From the NCBI RefSeq assembly GCF_002811875.1, contig NZ_NPDZ01000011.1, positions 62,001-126,000 on the forward strand: a stretch of DNA of 64,000 bases. The letters run 5' to 3'. Shown here piece by piece: positions 37,325 to 46,832 of the stretch. Position 1 is the first letter of the stretch. The number at the start of each line of letters is the position of its first letter. The DNA is from Leptospira perolatii (GTDB lineage: Bacteria > Spirochaetota > Leptospiria > Leptospirales > Leptospiraceae). The notes under the pieces were generated by a model that made no database searches, was not told where the DNA came from, and saw only the letters and a program-made list of their open reading frames with translations. A program made the position numbers and the translations under genes.

Positions 37325-38926
37325 ATGAAAAAAATACAACAAGAAGACCAACAACCGCTAGCGGAACTAATCCGCCCCATTCCGTTCCAGAAAAAGAAAA
37401 CCAATGTTTGGCAGACAGTCTTTGTATCTGTTTCCTGGATTTTACTTTCCGGAGTTTCGTTTTATTTCGGATTACAAGCCCTCAAATCGAATGCAGGAGC
37501 TCCACATTCTCAAGCGCAACAGGTTCAAACTGTGCAATTTGCGAATTCGAGCGTAAAATCGGAATCTGGTCCGAGCAGCCTTTCGCTGTTATATGATAAC
37601 GTCCGAAAATGGTGGAACAGCTCCGAATTGCTTTCTCAAGGAGAAAGCGGCGGTTCCGGGTCTTCTTCCTCTGAGCCTCAGAGTGAAGAGGATGTACAAT
37701 TCAAGGCTTCTACCTGGTTTTCGGACTACGAAGCGATGAAACGTACAGTTCATTTGTACAATGAAATCCATCCGTTTATCTATGGTTTCAAGGGAAGGTC
37801 TACTAATTCTGGAGACCTGTATTCACTTTGGGGGCCTACCCAAAAGCACGCAAGAGTCGCAGAATTGAGATCCTTGAATCCGAATGTGAAGATCATTCCG
37901 ACTATTTTTCGCTGGGAGAATAAATTCGAGAAGATCTCCGAAAATATCGGAATGAACGGAAGATCCGATATTCGAGATAAGCATATTCAGAATATTTTAT
38001 ATGAAATCGATACCTACGGATACGACGGGATAGATATCGATTATGAAGGTATGAGCTGCGAAAAGAAAGATAAGTTCGAAGAGTTTATCGTTCTACTCTC
38101 TAAGGAAGTACACAAGCGCGGTAAATTACTCTCAGTAGCTGTGCATCCAAAAACGAACGCCAAAAAAACGGTTCAAAAGAACTGCTCTGGTCTAAAGTCT
38201 AAAATCAGCGTAGACTTTGCAGAAAACTGGAGAGGGCCGATGACTCACGACTACGAGTTTTTAGCTCAGCACGCGGATCGTATCAAAGTCATGGCGTATG
38301 AGTTGCACCCTAGAAAATACAGAAATCCCGGACCTGGACCTCAGGCGCCGAATGTCTGGATCCGCAATATTATAGAATATGCGAAGGAAAGAGTTCCTTC
38401 CAAAAAATTGTTTATGGCGATTCCGACGTACGGATACGATTGGGCTTTAAACTGTAACGCAAAGATCAAATCGGTATATTGGTCGGATGCATTAAGAAAA
38501 CAGCAAATTGGTGTGACTAGGCAACCTACGAATATCGATCAGGTGCTAGCGGCTAACAAGAGTTCCGCGACCTGGAGCAATCTTTCCAAGTTTAGCTGGG
38601 TTCACACCGGAAAAACCTATGAAGATCCGAGCATTTGGTATCACTCAGAAGGTTGTGACCGAGTTGCGTTCTTTATGAATCGCAAAGCATTTGAAGAAAA
38701 GATGACCCTTCTCAGATCCTACGACATAGGTGGATTTTCTTTTTGGCAATTGCTCTCGGACAATGACCCTGGAATCAACACCTATCTAGAGCTTCTTGTT
38801 ACCAACAAACTTCCTCCTGTGCAAAAAGCTCAGCCTAAGACAAAGATAGAAGACGTAAAACAATCTCCTCCTGAAGAAGAGCAAGGTGAAGAGGCTAAGA
38901 ACACAGAGGACCTTGTTCGAAAATAA
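37325..38926 (+). CDS. membrane-anchored GH18 (chitinase-like) glycoside hydrolase
   Basis: A 533-residue protein. A cytoplasmic N-terminus of about 30 residues precedes one membrane segment (TVFVSVSWILLSGVSFYFGL). A low-complexity linker rich in Ser/Gly/Glu covers residues ~95-125, followed by a GH18 barrel. The catalytic motif YDGIDIDYEG (DxxDxDxE) is at about residues 232-241, with the acid Glu near 240. It contains MAYELHPRKY and WYHSEGCDRVAFFM, and ends with a highly charged tail. Such SleL/YaaH-type proteins cut N-acetylglucosaminyl bonds in peptidoglycan or chitin. The stop lies inside the next gene's start region (41-base overlap). Confidence 0.82.
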   Translation: MKKIQQEDQQPLAELIRPIPFQKKKTNVWQTVFVSVSWILLSGVSFYFGLQALKSNAGAPHSQAQQVQTVQFANSSVKSESGPSSLSLLYDNVRKWWNSSELLSQGESGGSGSSSSEPQSEEDVQFKASTWFSDYEAMKRTVHLYNEIHPFIYGFKGRSTNSGDLYSLWGPTQKHARVAELRSLNPNVKIIPTIFRWENKFEKISENIGMNGRSDIRDKHIQNILYEIDTYGYDGIDIDYEGMSCEKKDKFEEFIVLLSKEVHKRGKLLSVAVHPKTNAKKTVQKNCSGLKSKISVDFAENWRGPMTHDYEFLAQHADRIKVMAYELHPRKYRNPGPGPQAPNVWIRNIIEYAKERVPSKKLFMAIPTYGYDWALNCNAKIKSVYWSDALRKQQIGVTRQPTNIDQVLAANKSSATWSNLSKFSWVHTGKTYEDPSIWYHSEGCDRVAFFMNRKAFEEKMTLLRSYDIGGFSFWQLLSDNDPGINTYLELLVTNKLPPVQKAQPKTKIEDVKQSPPEEEQGEEAKNTEDLVRK

Positions 38927-39863
38927 AAAGACCAAGATTTCGGAAGATCCTATCGAAGCAGCTTCGACGCTCCGCCAAGGTGGGATCGTGGTCTTTCCCA
39001 CGGAAACAGTCTACGGAATCGGCGCAGACTCCAGAAACCACGAAGCTTGCCATAGAATTTACAAGATCAAGAACCGTCCTTCGGACAATCCGTTGATCGT
39101 TCATGTGGCTCAAGTATTAGAAATTCATGAAATTGTAGAATTACCTGAATCTTTTGAAAAACTATTGGACTTGTTTATGCCAGGTCCCCTTACTTTGGTC
39201 GGTAAAAAGAAGGATCAAACCACCTTTTCTTCAGGCTTAGCGACCATAGCGATCCGAGTCCCGGAGAATTCCAGTGCGAGAGAAATGCTCCAGAGCTTTG
39301 GGGGACCTGTTTCTGCTCCTTCCGCGAATTTATCAGGCAGACCCTCCATCACTAGATTTAACGACGCAGTTGAAGAATTTTCCGGCAAAGTGGATTTGAT
39401 CCTGAAGGGAGAGGAGCCTAAAATCGGAATAGAATCCACGGTGCTAGATGGAACCGCAAACCCGCCTAGAATTTTACGACCAGGATTTTATGATTTAGAA
39501 GATCTAAAAGCGATCTATCCGAATTTGGAATCTGCTGACCCTCAGGCTTTTTCTGAAAAGCCTTCTAGTCCAGGGATGAAATACAGACATTATGCACCTG
39601 ATTGCAAGGTGATTTTGAGCGATACATTCCCTGAATCAAAACCAATGATAGGTGTGATCGGTATAGGGATCGGTGCCCTTTGGGAATATTCTGTAAATGT
39701 AAAGGACAATCACGAATACATGAAGGAGCTCTATTCTTTTTTCAGAGACTGCGATAAGAAGAAATTAGAGCTCGCGGTTTGCATGCATCCTTCCAAAGCT
39801 CCAGGTGAAGAGGCACTTCTGAATCGGATTCGAAAAGCCAGCGAAGGTAGCGGAGAAAATTAA
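38886..39863 (+). CDS. L-threonylcarbamoyladenylate synthase (Sua5-type)
   Basis: The protein makes threonylcarbamoyl-AMP for the t6A modification of tRNA. Its YrdC domain has GGIVVFPTETVYGIG, YKIKNRPSDNPLIVHV and PSANLSGRPSIT. A C-terminal Sua5 domain follows the linker SSPGMKYRHYAPDC, so it is the two-domain Sua5 form rather than TsaC alone. The start GTG 38886 has GAAGAG upstream and gives 325 residues; TTG 38913 is a shorter option with too little spacing. It overlaps the GH18 gene by 41 bases and stops 23 bases from the convergent SppA-like gene. Confidence 0.9.
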   Translation: MKRLRTQRTLFENKKTKISEDPIEAASTLRQGGIVVFPTETVYGIGADSRNHEACHRIYKIKNRPSDNPLIVHVAQVLEIHEIVELPESFEKLLDLFMPGPLTLVGKKKDQTTFSSGLATIAIRVPENSSAREMLQSFGGPVSAPSANLSGRPSITRFNDAVEEFSGKVDLILKGEEPKIGIESTVLDGTANPPRILRPGFYDLEDLKAIYPNLESADPQAFSEKPSSPGMKYRHYAPDCKVILSDTFPESKPMIGVIGIGIGALWEYSVNVKDNHEYMKELYSFFRDCDKKKLELAVCMHPSKAPGEEALLNRIRKASEGSGEN

Positions 39864-39886
39864 TACTTCCTCCTGTGATTTTCAGT

Positions 39887-41623
39887 TTAATTGATTTCCT
39901 TTTCCAGAATCGAGACTGCTAGATCCGAATAGTAAAGATTTCCCCTAGAATTTGCGAAAGTTTTTACCGCCTCTTCCAAAAAGGAAAATCTGGATAGGAT
40001 AGTCTTTTGTGCGAGTCCAGGCCGCAGATCATGAATCAGATCCTTCCAGGAATAGGTTCCCGGCCAATATTTGATTCTGATATTTTTAGCTCCGATTTTT
40101 GCCTTCGCTTTATCTAGAATTTCTAATAAAGAAGAACAAGAATCTATAAAACCTGCCTTTTGAAAGGTTTTGCCTATAAAAACTCTGCCTTCTCCCCATT
40201 TTGATTCGAGCTCTTTGTGGCTAGTTTTGCGAGATTCAATCACTCTTTGATAAAACTGGTCTCTGGAACGAAGTACTTCCTTTTTTAGAAACTGTTCGGA
40301 GTTTTTGCCTAGCTTGCCGTATTCGGATAATATCTCTCTGTATGGATAAAATCCTATCCGTTCTTTTTTCACCCCGACTTTCTCGTACAGACCTTTCATG
40401 TCCAAGCGTAGCATTACGGCTCCGATGGATCCTACGATCGAATATGGTGAAGAATGTATCTCATGGCTGCCGCAAGCCAGATAATATCCGCCCGAAGCTG
40501 CTACATTCAGAACGTAGGTATATACCGGTTTTACTTCGGAGACTTTCTTTATTTCTCTGTAAAGTAGTTCCGAAACCAGAGCGGAACCTCCCGGGGAATT
40601 CATCTCTAAGACTACCGCAGAGACTTTTGGATCCTCTTTCAGATCCTTTAGTATGTTTTTATAATATCTGTAAGATACTTGTCTAGACCTAAAATCCTCT
40701 TCTCTACCTAAATCAGGGAGTATATTTCCTTGGATGGGAAGGACAACTACAATCGGACTGAATTTCGGGAGTAACTTGAACTGTTCCAGCTTTGAGTGTA
40801 ATATTAGAGCCTTGACGCTGAGTGATTTATAGTCCGGCTTCACTTTCAGGTCGGGGTTTGGACTATTATAATCTTTGAATGTATAATTGTCTCTGAAGCT
40901 ATCTTCTTCGATAAGATCCGTAAGAAATTTGTTTTGATAGAGCTGTTCCGCTGTCAAAATTGGTTCTTCGAGCAAGGAAAGTTTCAGTCCTGAGGTGGCG
41001 CGAAAGGACTCTTCCAAAAATTGTTTTTGGTCCGAAAGCAACGACTCCAAATTCTTTTTGGCAGGTGGGGAAAAGGAGGTTCTTTGAAAAGTTTCTCCAA
41101 AAGCTTTAAAAGCTCCGCTTGCATACGCCTCTACATTCACTCCGAATTTTTTTGCAGTTCCTCCAAAAAAGTAAGGCTCCGCAGAAGGTAAGACCGGAAA
41201 GAATTCTGAAGCTGAAGAGGAATAACGTTCATCGCAATGTGAGAGTAGTAAAAGAGATTTCACTCCTCCTCCTAAGGAATAACCGGCGACTTTAATTCCT
41301 TTTTTCTTCAAGGAAAGTATGGACTGGCATAGGTTCCAGACCTCTCCATAACCATATTCAGGTAATTCAAAATGAAGAGATATTTTCCTGAGTCCTTTCA
41401 CTCTAGAGAGGGTTCTAAGTCCGATCAGGAAATCTACGAAGAATGGATTCTCTTCTTTTGCTAAAAAGAACTTAATAAAAAAGGATTTTTTATCATAAGA
41501 AAAGGAGGAGGGGACATCCAAGAAAAAATGGTCGCCCTTTCGAATTCGAAAACTCACCAAACGCCAAAAGTAGAACAGAGTCCGAACCGGTAATAAAAGA
41601 AGATAGAGGAGTTTCGCGAGCAT
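39887..41623 (-). CDS. sppA: SppA-type signal peptide peptidase (S49), two-domain form
   Basis: A 578-residue membrane-anchored serine protease. The N-terminal hydrophobic segment (LAKLLYLLLLPVRTLFYFW) is followed by a degenerate first half and a conserved second half. The catalytic Ser377 is in NVAASGGYYLA. The lysine of the Ser/Lys dyad is probably Lys173 in YASGAFKAFGETF, aligning by eye with the E. coli SppA catalytic Lys segment. This is the layout of the long bacterial SppA, which digests signal peptides in the membrane. Flanking genes are convergent (Sua5) and divergent (uvrA). Confidence 0.87.
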   Translation of the reverse strand: MLAKLLYLLLLPVRTLFYFWRLVSFRIRKGDHFFLDVPSSFSYDKKSFFIKFFLAKEENPFFVDFLIGLRTLSRVKGLRKISLHFELPEYGYGEVWNLCQSILSLKKKGIKVAGYSLGGGVKSLLLLSHCDERYSSSASEFFPVLPSAEPYFFGGTAKKFGVNVEAYASGAFKAFGETFQRTSFSPPAKKNLESLLSDQKQFLEESFRATSGLKLSLLEEPILTAEQLYQNKFLTDLIEEDSFRDNYTFKDYNSPNPDLKVKPDYKSLSVKALILHSKLEQFKLLPKFSPIVVVLPIQGNILPDLGREEDFRSRQVSYRYYKNILKDLKEDPKVSAVVLEMNSPGGSALVSELLYREIKKVSEVKPVYTYVLNVAASGGYYLACGSHEIHSSPYSIVGSIGAVMLRLDMKGLYEKVGVKKERIGFYPYREILSEYGKLGKNSEQFLKKEVLRSRDQFYQRVIESRKTSHKELESKWGEGRVFIGKTFQKAGFIDSCSSLLEILDKAKAKIGAKNIRIKYWPGTYSWKDLIHDLRPGLAQKTILSRFSFLEEAVKTFANSRGNLYYSDLAVSILEKEIN

Positions 41624-41651
41624 TTTAGATCCTTAAACCGACCAAAGTATT

Positions 41652-41680
41652 TTGAATATAAGAGACGGAAAACGTAAAAT
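41652..41680 (+). promoter_or_regulatory. uvrA promoter
   Basis: -35 TTGAAT (41652-41657) and -10 TAAAAT (41675-41680) with exactly 17 bases between. The start of transcription would fall near 41687, inside the palindrome at 41681-41696. Confidence 0.5.
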
Positions 41681-41696
41681 TCGTTTTTGAAAACGA
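41681..41696. repeat. palindrome TCGTTTT-TG-AAAACGA over the uvrA transcription start
   Basis: A perfect 7-bp inverted repeat with a 2-base centre, directly after the -10 hexamer. The position is that of a repressor operator. It does not match the TTTG-N5-CAAA box described for LexA in Leptospira. Confidence 0.5.
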
Positions 41697-41748
41697 CTTT
41701 CCAGGCCACTGCGATCAGAATTCTCTGAACCAAGGTAGGGTTAAAAAC

Positions 41749-44577
41749 TTGGATCATATCCGGATACGCGGTGCAAGAGAGCACAATCTCAAAAATATCA
41801 ATCTGGATATTCCTAGGGACAAGTTGGTGGTGATCACAGGGCTTTCCGGCTCCGGGAAATCCTCCTTGGCTTTCGATACGATTTATGCAGAAGGACAGAG
41901 AAGATACGTAGAGAGCCTTTCTTCTTATGCACGGCAATTCCTAGGACAAATGGAAAAGCCTGACTTGGATTTGATCGAAGGTTTGTCCCCGGCGATTTCC
42001 ATCGAACAAAAAACGACTCACAGAAACCCTCGATCTACAGTAGGAACTGTTACTGAGATTTACGACTACTTACGCTTGTTATACGCTAGAATCGGAAAGC
42101 CGCACTGTCCCGTATGTGGGACTCCGATTCAGTCGTCTTCCGTGGATCAAATCACCGAGAAAATCCTTTCGTATCCGGAAGGCACTAAGATCCAAATTCT
42201 ATCTCCTATTGTTTCCGGCAAAAAGGGGGAGCACAAGGATGTGATCGATAAAATCAGAAAAGACGGTTTTCATAGAGTAAGAATCAACGGAGAGACGAAG
42301 ACTTTAGACGAAGAGATCACTTTCAAAAAAAGTTTTAAAGCCACTATTGATATCGTAGTTGATAGAATCGTAATGAAGGACGGGATTCGGTCCCGTCTCG
42401 CTGATTCTGTGGAAACTGCTCTCAAGCAATCCGAAGGCAGTCTGATCGTAGATGATGGAAAGAAGGACCATCTTTTTTCCCAAAAGCTCGCGTGCCCGAA
42501 TCACCCGGACGAATCATTACCGGAATTATCTCCTAGATTATTTTCTTTTAATTCTCCCTATGGTGCCTGCGAAACCTGCGATGGTCTCGGTAGCCTGCTA
42601 GAATTTGACGAGGATCTGCTTGTTACTGATCCGGAGCTTTCTTTGGTGGAAGGTTGTATCGAAGCTTGGTCTGGCTCTAAGAGCAATAGCTACTGGTTTT
42701 TGACCACGGTTCATTCGATGGCAAAGACTTTAAAATTTAATTATAATACTCCGTGGAAGGACCTCCCCGAAAAAGTAAAGAAGACAGTACTTTACGGAGA
42801 TAAGAACTTAAAAATAGAATACGATTTCAAGAAAGAGAATTCCAGATTCGAATTTACTAGAGAATTTGAAGGTGTGATTCCGAATTTGCAACGCAGGTTT
42901 AAGGAAGCCTCGGAAGGCAGGAGGCAAATCTTAGAAGGGTTTATGACAAATCATCCTTGCCCGGCTTGCAAAGGAAGGCGCCTAAAGCCCGTTAGCTTGG
43001 CTGTGCAGGTAGAATCCGTTACAATCGACAAATTTACCGGATACAGCGTGGAAAGGGCTTTGGGTTTTGTTCGAACTATGAAACCGAAAGGTTCTGAGGA
43101 GATCATCGCAAAACCGATCTTGAAGGAGATCCAACAAAGGCTGACCTTTTTGAACGATGTTGGAGTAGGATATCTGACCTTAGATCGGAGTGCAGGTTCA
43201 CTGTCCGGCGGAGAAGCGCAAAGAATTAGACTCGCTACTCAAATCGGGTCCAGACTCCAAGGTGTATTATATATTTTAGATGAACCTTCCATCGGATTGC
43301 ACCAAAGAGATAATTCTAAATTGATCCACACTCTCAAGGATTTGCGGGACCTGGGAAATACCGTTTTGGTAGTAGAGCACGACCACGAGACGATGGAAGA
43401 AGCAGACTGGCTCATAGATATGGGCCCAGGTGCGGGAGTTCACGGTGGTGAGATAGTTTGCGAAGGAACTCCCACAGATGTATCTAAGAGCAAGAATTCT
43501 CTCACTGGAAAGTATCTTTCGGGGCGCTTGAATATTCCTGTGCCTGCCCAGCTCAGAAACGGAAATGGAAAGCTAATCAAAATCCTAGGTGCAAAGGAAA
43601 ACAATTTAAAAAATATTAATATTACGCTTCCTTTAGGAAGGCTTGTAGTAGTGACAGGAGTATCCGGATCTGGAAAATCCACCTTGATCAACGATATTTT
43701 GTACAATGCGGCCGCACAAAAGGTTATGAAAATGCGCACCCTTCCGGGAAAGCACGACAAGATACAAGGACTGGAAGAAATCGATAAGGTGATCAATATA
43801 GACCAGTCTCCGATCGGGCGAACTCCTCGCTCTAACCCGGCTACTTATACCGGGATATTTACTCCGGTTCGAGAACTGTTTTCCGGTGTAGAAGATTCCA
43901 AATTGAGAGGATATGCCCCGGGAAGATTCAGTTTTAACGTGAGCGGAGGAAGGTGCGAGACCTGCGAAGGGGATGGAATCTTAAAAATCGAAATGCACTT
44001 TTTGCCGGACGTGTATGTGGTCTGCGATTCTTGCAAAGGAAAGAGATACAACCAAGAAACATTAGAAGTAAAATACAAAGGAAAGAATGTCTTCGAAGTT
44101 CTTGAGATGACCATAGAGGAGGCTGTCCAATTTTTCGAAAATATTCCTACGCTCAAGAGGAAGTTGGAAACACTCATGGAAGTAGGTCTTGGTTATATCA
44201 AATTAGGTCAGCCCGCGACTACCTTTTCCGGTGGAGAAGCACAGAGGATCAAACTTGCGACCGAATTGTCAAAGAGAGCTACCGGTAAGACTCTTTACAT
44301 TTTGGACGAGCCAACCACAGGTCTTCATTTTGAAGATGTCAAGCATTTGCTCACTGTATTGCACACCTTGGTCGACAGGGGAAATTCTATGATCGTGATC
44401 GAACACAATCTGGACGTGATCAAGCAAGCGGATTGGATCTTGGACATGGGCCCGGAAGGAGGGGAAGGGGGAGGACAATTGATTGCGGAAGGAACTCCTA
44501 CAGAAGTATCTAAAGTAAAGAACTCCTTCACCGGACAATATTTGAAAAAGATTCTCGGGAATAACGGCAAAAATTGA
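41749..44577 (+). CDS. uvrA: UvrA excinuclease subunit
   Basis: UvrA is the ATPase that detects bulky DNA lesions and hands them to UvrB. The 942-residue protein has two ABC ATPase modules with Walker [14 protein letters not shown] near the N-terminus and [14 protein letters not shown] in the second half. There are two ABC signatures ([16 protein letters not shown] and [16 protein letters not shown]) and zinc-finger cysteine pairs ([26 protein letters not shown] and CDSCKG). The start is TTG 41749 with AAGGTAGGG eight bases upstream, directly encoding the conserved [17 protein letters not shown]. It is divergent from sppA. Confidence 0.98.
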   Translation: MDHIRIRGAREHNLKNINLDIPRDKLVVITGLSGSGKSSLAFDTIYAEGQRRYVESLSSYARQFLGQMEKPDLDLIEGLSPAISIEQKTTHRNPRSTVGTVTEIYDYLRLLYARIGKPHCPVCGTPIQSSSVDQITEKILSYPEGTKIQILSPIVSGKKGEHKDVIDKIRKDGFHRVRINGETKTLDEEITFKKSFKATIDIVVDRIVMKDGIRSRLADSVETALKQSEGSLIVDDGKKDHLFSQKLACPNHPDESLPELSPRLFSFNSPYGACETCDGLGSLLEFDEDLLVTDPELSLVEGCIEAWSGSKSNSYWFLTTVHSMAKTLKFNYNTPWKDLPEKVKKTVLYGDKNLKIEYDFKKENSRFEFTREFEGVIPNLQRRFKEASEGRRQILEGFMTNHPCPACKGRRLKPVSLAVQVESVTIDKFTGYSVERALGFVRTMKPKGSEEIIAKPILKEIQQRLTFLNDVGVGYLTLDRSAGSLSGGEAQRIRLATQIGSRLQGVLYILDEPSIGLHQRDNSKLIHTLKDLRDLGNTVLVVEHDHETMEEADWLIDMGPGAGVHGGEIVCEGTPTDVSKSKNSLTGKYLSGRLNIPVPAQLRNGNGKLIKILGAKENNLKNINITLPLGRLVVVTGVSGSGKSTLINDILYNAAAQKVMKMRTLPGKHDKIQGLEEIDKVINIDQSPIGRTPRSNPATYTGIFTPVRELFSGVEDSKLRGYAPGRFSFNVSGGRCETCEGDGILKIEMHFLPDVYVVCDSCKGKRYNQETLEVKYKGKNVFEVLEMTIEEAVQFFENIPTLKRKLETLMEVGLGYIKLGQPATTFSGGEAQRIKLATELSKRATGKTLYILDEPTTGLHFEDVKHLLTVLHTLVDRGNSMIVIEHNLDVIKQADWILDMGPEGGEGGGQLIAEGTPTEVSKVKNSFTGQYLKKILGNNGKN

Positions 44578-44615
44578 GATATTAGTAGACCAGAGGGTCT
44601 CGATTTGGAAAACAG

Positions 44616-45683
44616 TTGGGAGTGAATTCACTGGATGAATTAGCTCAAAAACTTTCTTCGATTCCTTCCGAAGAATTTCGTTCCGTATACAAACTTTCTC
44701 TTCCTGTATTACAGAATGCAGGACTCTTGGATGCTCTTAGTGGAGGAAGCTTTAAAGAGTTTCATACTAAGCTTTCGCAAATTCCACTTCTACCGCACGG
44801 GATCGGCGTAGGAGTCGGGCTAATGGCCCAGACAAATATCGCCGGAAAGATTCTCAGGTTAACAAGAGACTCTGAGAATTCTTTTGCAAAACAAGAGACA
44901 AGAGAGATCGCAAACAAAATCTTAAATCGTTTAACAGACGGACTGGAAATCGCCTCCTTCGGCGTAAGCGAGTCTGGCTGGATGGGGAGAATCCAGAATA
45001 TACAATCGGTCGCCAAGAGACTCCCAAGCGGGGAATACGAACTTTCTTTCGAGAAAGGATTTTTGACAAACGGTGCGGATGCGGAGAACTTTTTTATCGT
45101 TTTGAAGGGCGAAGCAGATTTTCCTTACGGAATTTTTTATATTCCACGAAATATTCCAGGATTGAAAATCGAGGAGTTCCATCTGGAATTCGCGAAAGAA
45201 GCGACTCATTGCAAACTATCCGCTTCGAATCTTATAGTTCCTTCTTCCTACCTTTTCCTACCGGATTACTCCGCAATCGGCCCTGATGTACATTTATCGG
45301 AAATGTTAAGTGCAGCCGTTCTGTTCTGCGGGTCTATTCGGAAAATCGTATATGATTTGGCTTCGAGATCTGATTCAAGAGAGATTATGCAGAATATTGA
45401 GAGGCTTTGGGACCTTTCGGGGTTATTGTTATCCAAATGCTTGGAAATTTCTGAAAAAAAGGATCAAAGTAAAAATTATAGAATCGAAGAAGATCATCCC
45501 TATGGCTATGAGACTACCTTGGATCTCTGCACTGAAATCTTGGATTCTATTCCCGACTATGATCGCAAAAAGGAATTTCCCGATTTTGAATTATTCCTAT
45601 CGATTCATCCAACAAAGAGTCCGGTTTATTTTAAAAATAGATTGAAACAGGCGCGGTCCTGGAAAAAAGGAAAGATCGCCTGA
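44616..45683 (+). CDS. degenerate acyl-CoA dehydrogenase-like protein
   Basis: A 355-residue protein. Residues ~115-165 read like the beta-barrel of acyl-CoA dehydrogenases: ASFGVSESGWMGRIQNIQSV and SFEKGFLTNGADAENFFIVL, corresponding to the usual TEPGAGSD and GxKxFITNGxxAD. It is short for the family (usually 380-400), and the C-terminal helical bundle segments, including the catalytic Glu region, are not recognisable. A binding protein or a divergent flavoprotein are both possible. Start TTG 44616 has GGAAAA about six bases upstream; GTG 44622 is an alternative. It follows uvrA by 38 bases. Confidence 0.65.
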   Translation: MGVNSLDELAQKLSSIPSEEFRSVYKLSLPVLQNAGLLDALSGGSFKEFHTKLSQIPLLPHGIGVGVGLMAQTNIAGKILRLTRDSENSFAKQETREIANKILNRLTDGLEIASFGVSESGWMGRIQNIQSVAKRLPSGEYELSFEKGFLTNGADAENFFIVLKGEADFPYGIFYIPRNIPGLKIEEFHLEFAKEATHCKLSASNLIVPSSYLFLPDYSAIGPDVHLSEMLSAAVLFCGSIRKIVYDLASRSDSREIMQNIERLWDLSGLLLSKCLEISEKKDQSKNYRIEEDHPYGYETTLDLCTEILDSIPDYDRKKEFPDFELFLSIHPTKSPVYFKNRLKQARSWKKGKIA

Positions 45684-45712
45684 ACGCAGAACTAAGCCGA
45701 TTTACAGTCTTT

Positions 45713-46816
45713 TTAATGAGTGTGCTTATGGTTTCGACCGTGTTGATGGTGAGAGTGGTCGTGTCCGTCATTCCCTTGGTGCACATGCGGATGGTAGTGG
45801 GAATGTCCCCATTCTTCCGGCTCCAGTTCATGAATCGTCTTGGCAAGGATCGTATTTAGCGCTTCCGTCGTCTTTTCGTCTTCCAATTGAAGGTAAATCT
45901 GTTCGAATTCCCATTCTTTGCGTAAAAGAGAATATAAAGAAGTTAATATATTCTGAGAAGATGATTTACTAGAGATTTTTAGCCTAAAAGCGCAGGCATG
46001 AATTCCTTTGGTTAAACTCCAAGTATGTGCGCTCAGGATTCCTTCTACACCTTGTGTTTCCAGAATATCTTTTTTCAAGTGCTCCCACTCGCTGTGAGTT
46101 GGAGATGCTTCTAAAAGAATAGATAGACTTTCTTTTAAAATGGACCATGCGGACTTTAGAATGATAAAGGACAAAAGAACGCTCAAAATAGGATCCACCC
46201 AGTTCCAACCGGTAAACCGAATGACTATGGAACCTAGGAATACCGCGATAGTCGCGAAAAGATCGCTGAGCACGTGTATATAAGCAGATTTTAAATTAAT
46301 ATTGTCGCCTGCGATTCTGCTCAGTACCCAGACAGAAACTAGATTCAACAGAATCGTTCCGAAACTGTAAAAGAGCATCAAATCAGGGATGATCTTTTCT
46401 CCGGTCTGAAGTCTTTCCACTGCCTCCCAAAGTATAAAACCTGAAATTCCGAAAATTAGAACTGAGTTCAAAAATGCGGTGAATACCTCCACTCGAAAGT
46501 ATCCGAAATTCATTTTTAAGTTCGGTCTTCTTTCGGATAGTATAACAGCAGTTATGCTAAGTAAGAATGCAAATGAGTCGGTAACAACATGACCTGCATC
46601 CGCAAGTAGGGCCAGACTTTTGCTTTGAGCGGAACCCCAAATTTCCCAGGCAAAAATCAAAAAGGATAAAAAGAATGCGAAAACAAGAGAGCGAAGAGCA
46701 CCTTTCTGTTTAGGACGAATTATAGTTTGGTTTAAGAATGGATTGGATTCCAAGAACTGCTTCTTGTCCGGAACCCCTTTCGATTCTGATTTTTTCTTAC
46801 TAGCGCGATTCACCAT
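45713..46816 (-). CDS. cation diffusion facilitator (zinc-type exporter)
   Basis: A 367-residue CDF transporter exporting Zn2+, Co2+ or similar by proton antiport at the inner membrane. Six membrane segments are visible. The first metal site is in SLALLADAGHVVTDSFAF, and a later helix carries a second site in SAYIHVLSDLFATIAVF. A cytoplasmic domain follows, and a C-terminal tail of about 30 residues is almost half histidine (HSHYHPHVHQGNDGHDHSHH), suggesting metal buffering. Which metal it carries is not readable. It starts about 15 bases past the OmpA-family gene's stop on the same strand. Confidence 0.92.
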   Translation of the reverse strand: MVNRASKKKSESKGVPDKKQFLESNPFLNQTIIRPKQKGALRSLVFAFFLSFLIFAWEIWGSAQSKSLALLADAGHVVTDSFAFLLSITAVILSERRPNLKMNFGYFRVEVFTAFLNSVLIFGISGFILWEAVERLQTGEKIIPDLMLFYSFGTILLNLVSVWVLSRIAGDNINLKSAYIHVLSDLFATIAVFLGSIVIRFTGWNWVDPILSVLLSFIILKSAWSILKESLSILLEASPTHSEWEHLKKDILETQGVEGILSAHTWSLTKGIHACAFRLKISSKSSSQNILTSLYSLLRKEWEFEQIYLQLEDEKTTEALNTILAKTIHELEPEEWGHSHYHPHVHQGNDGHDHSHHQHGRNHKHTH

Positions 46817-46832
46817 AAACCGTCTGTCTAAA

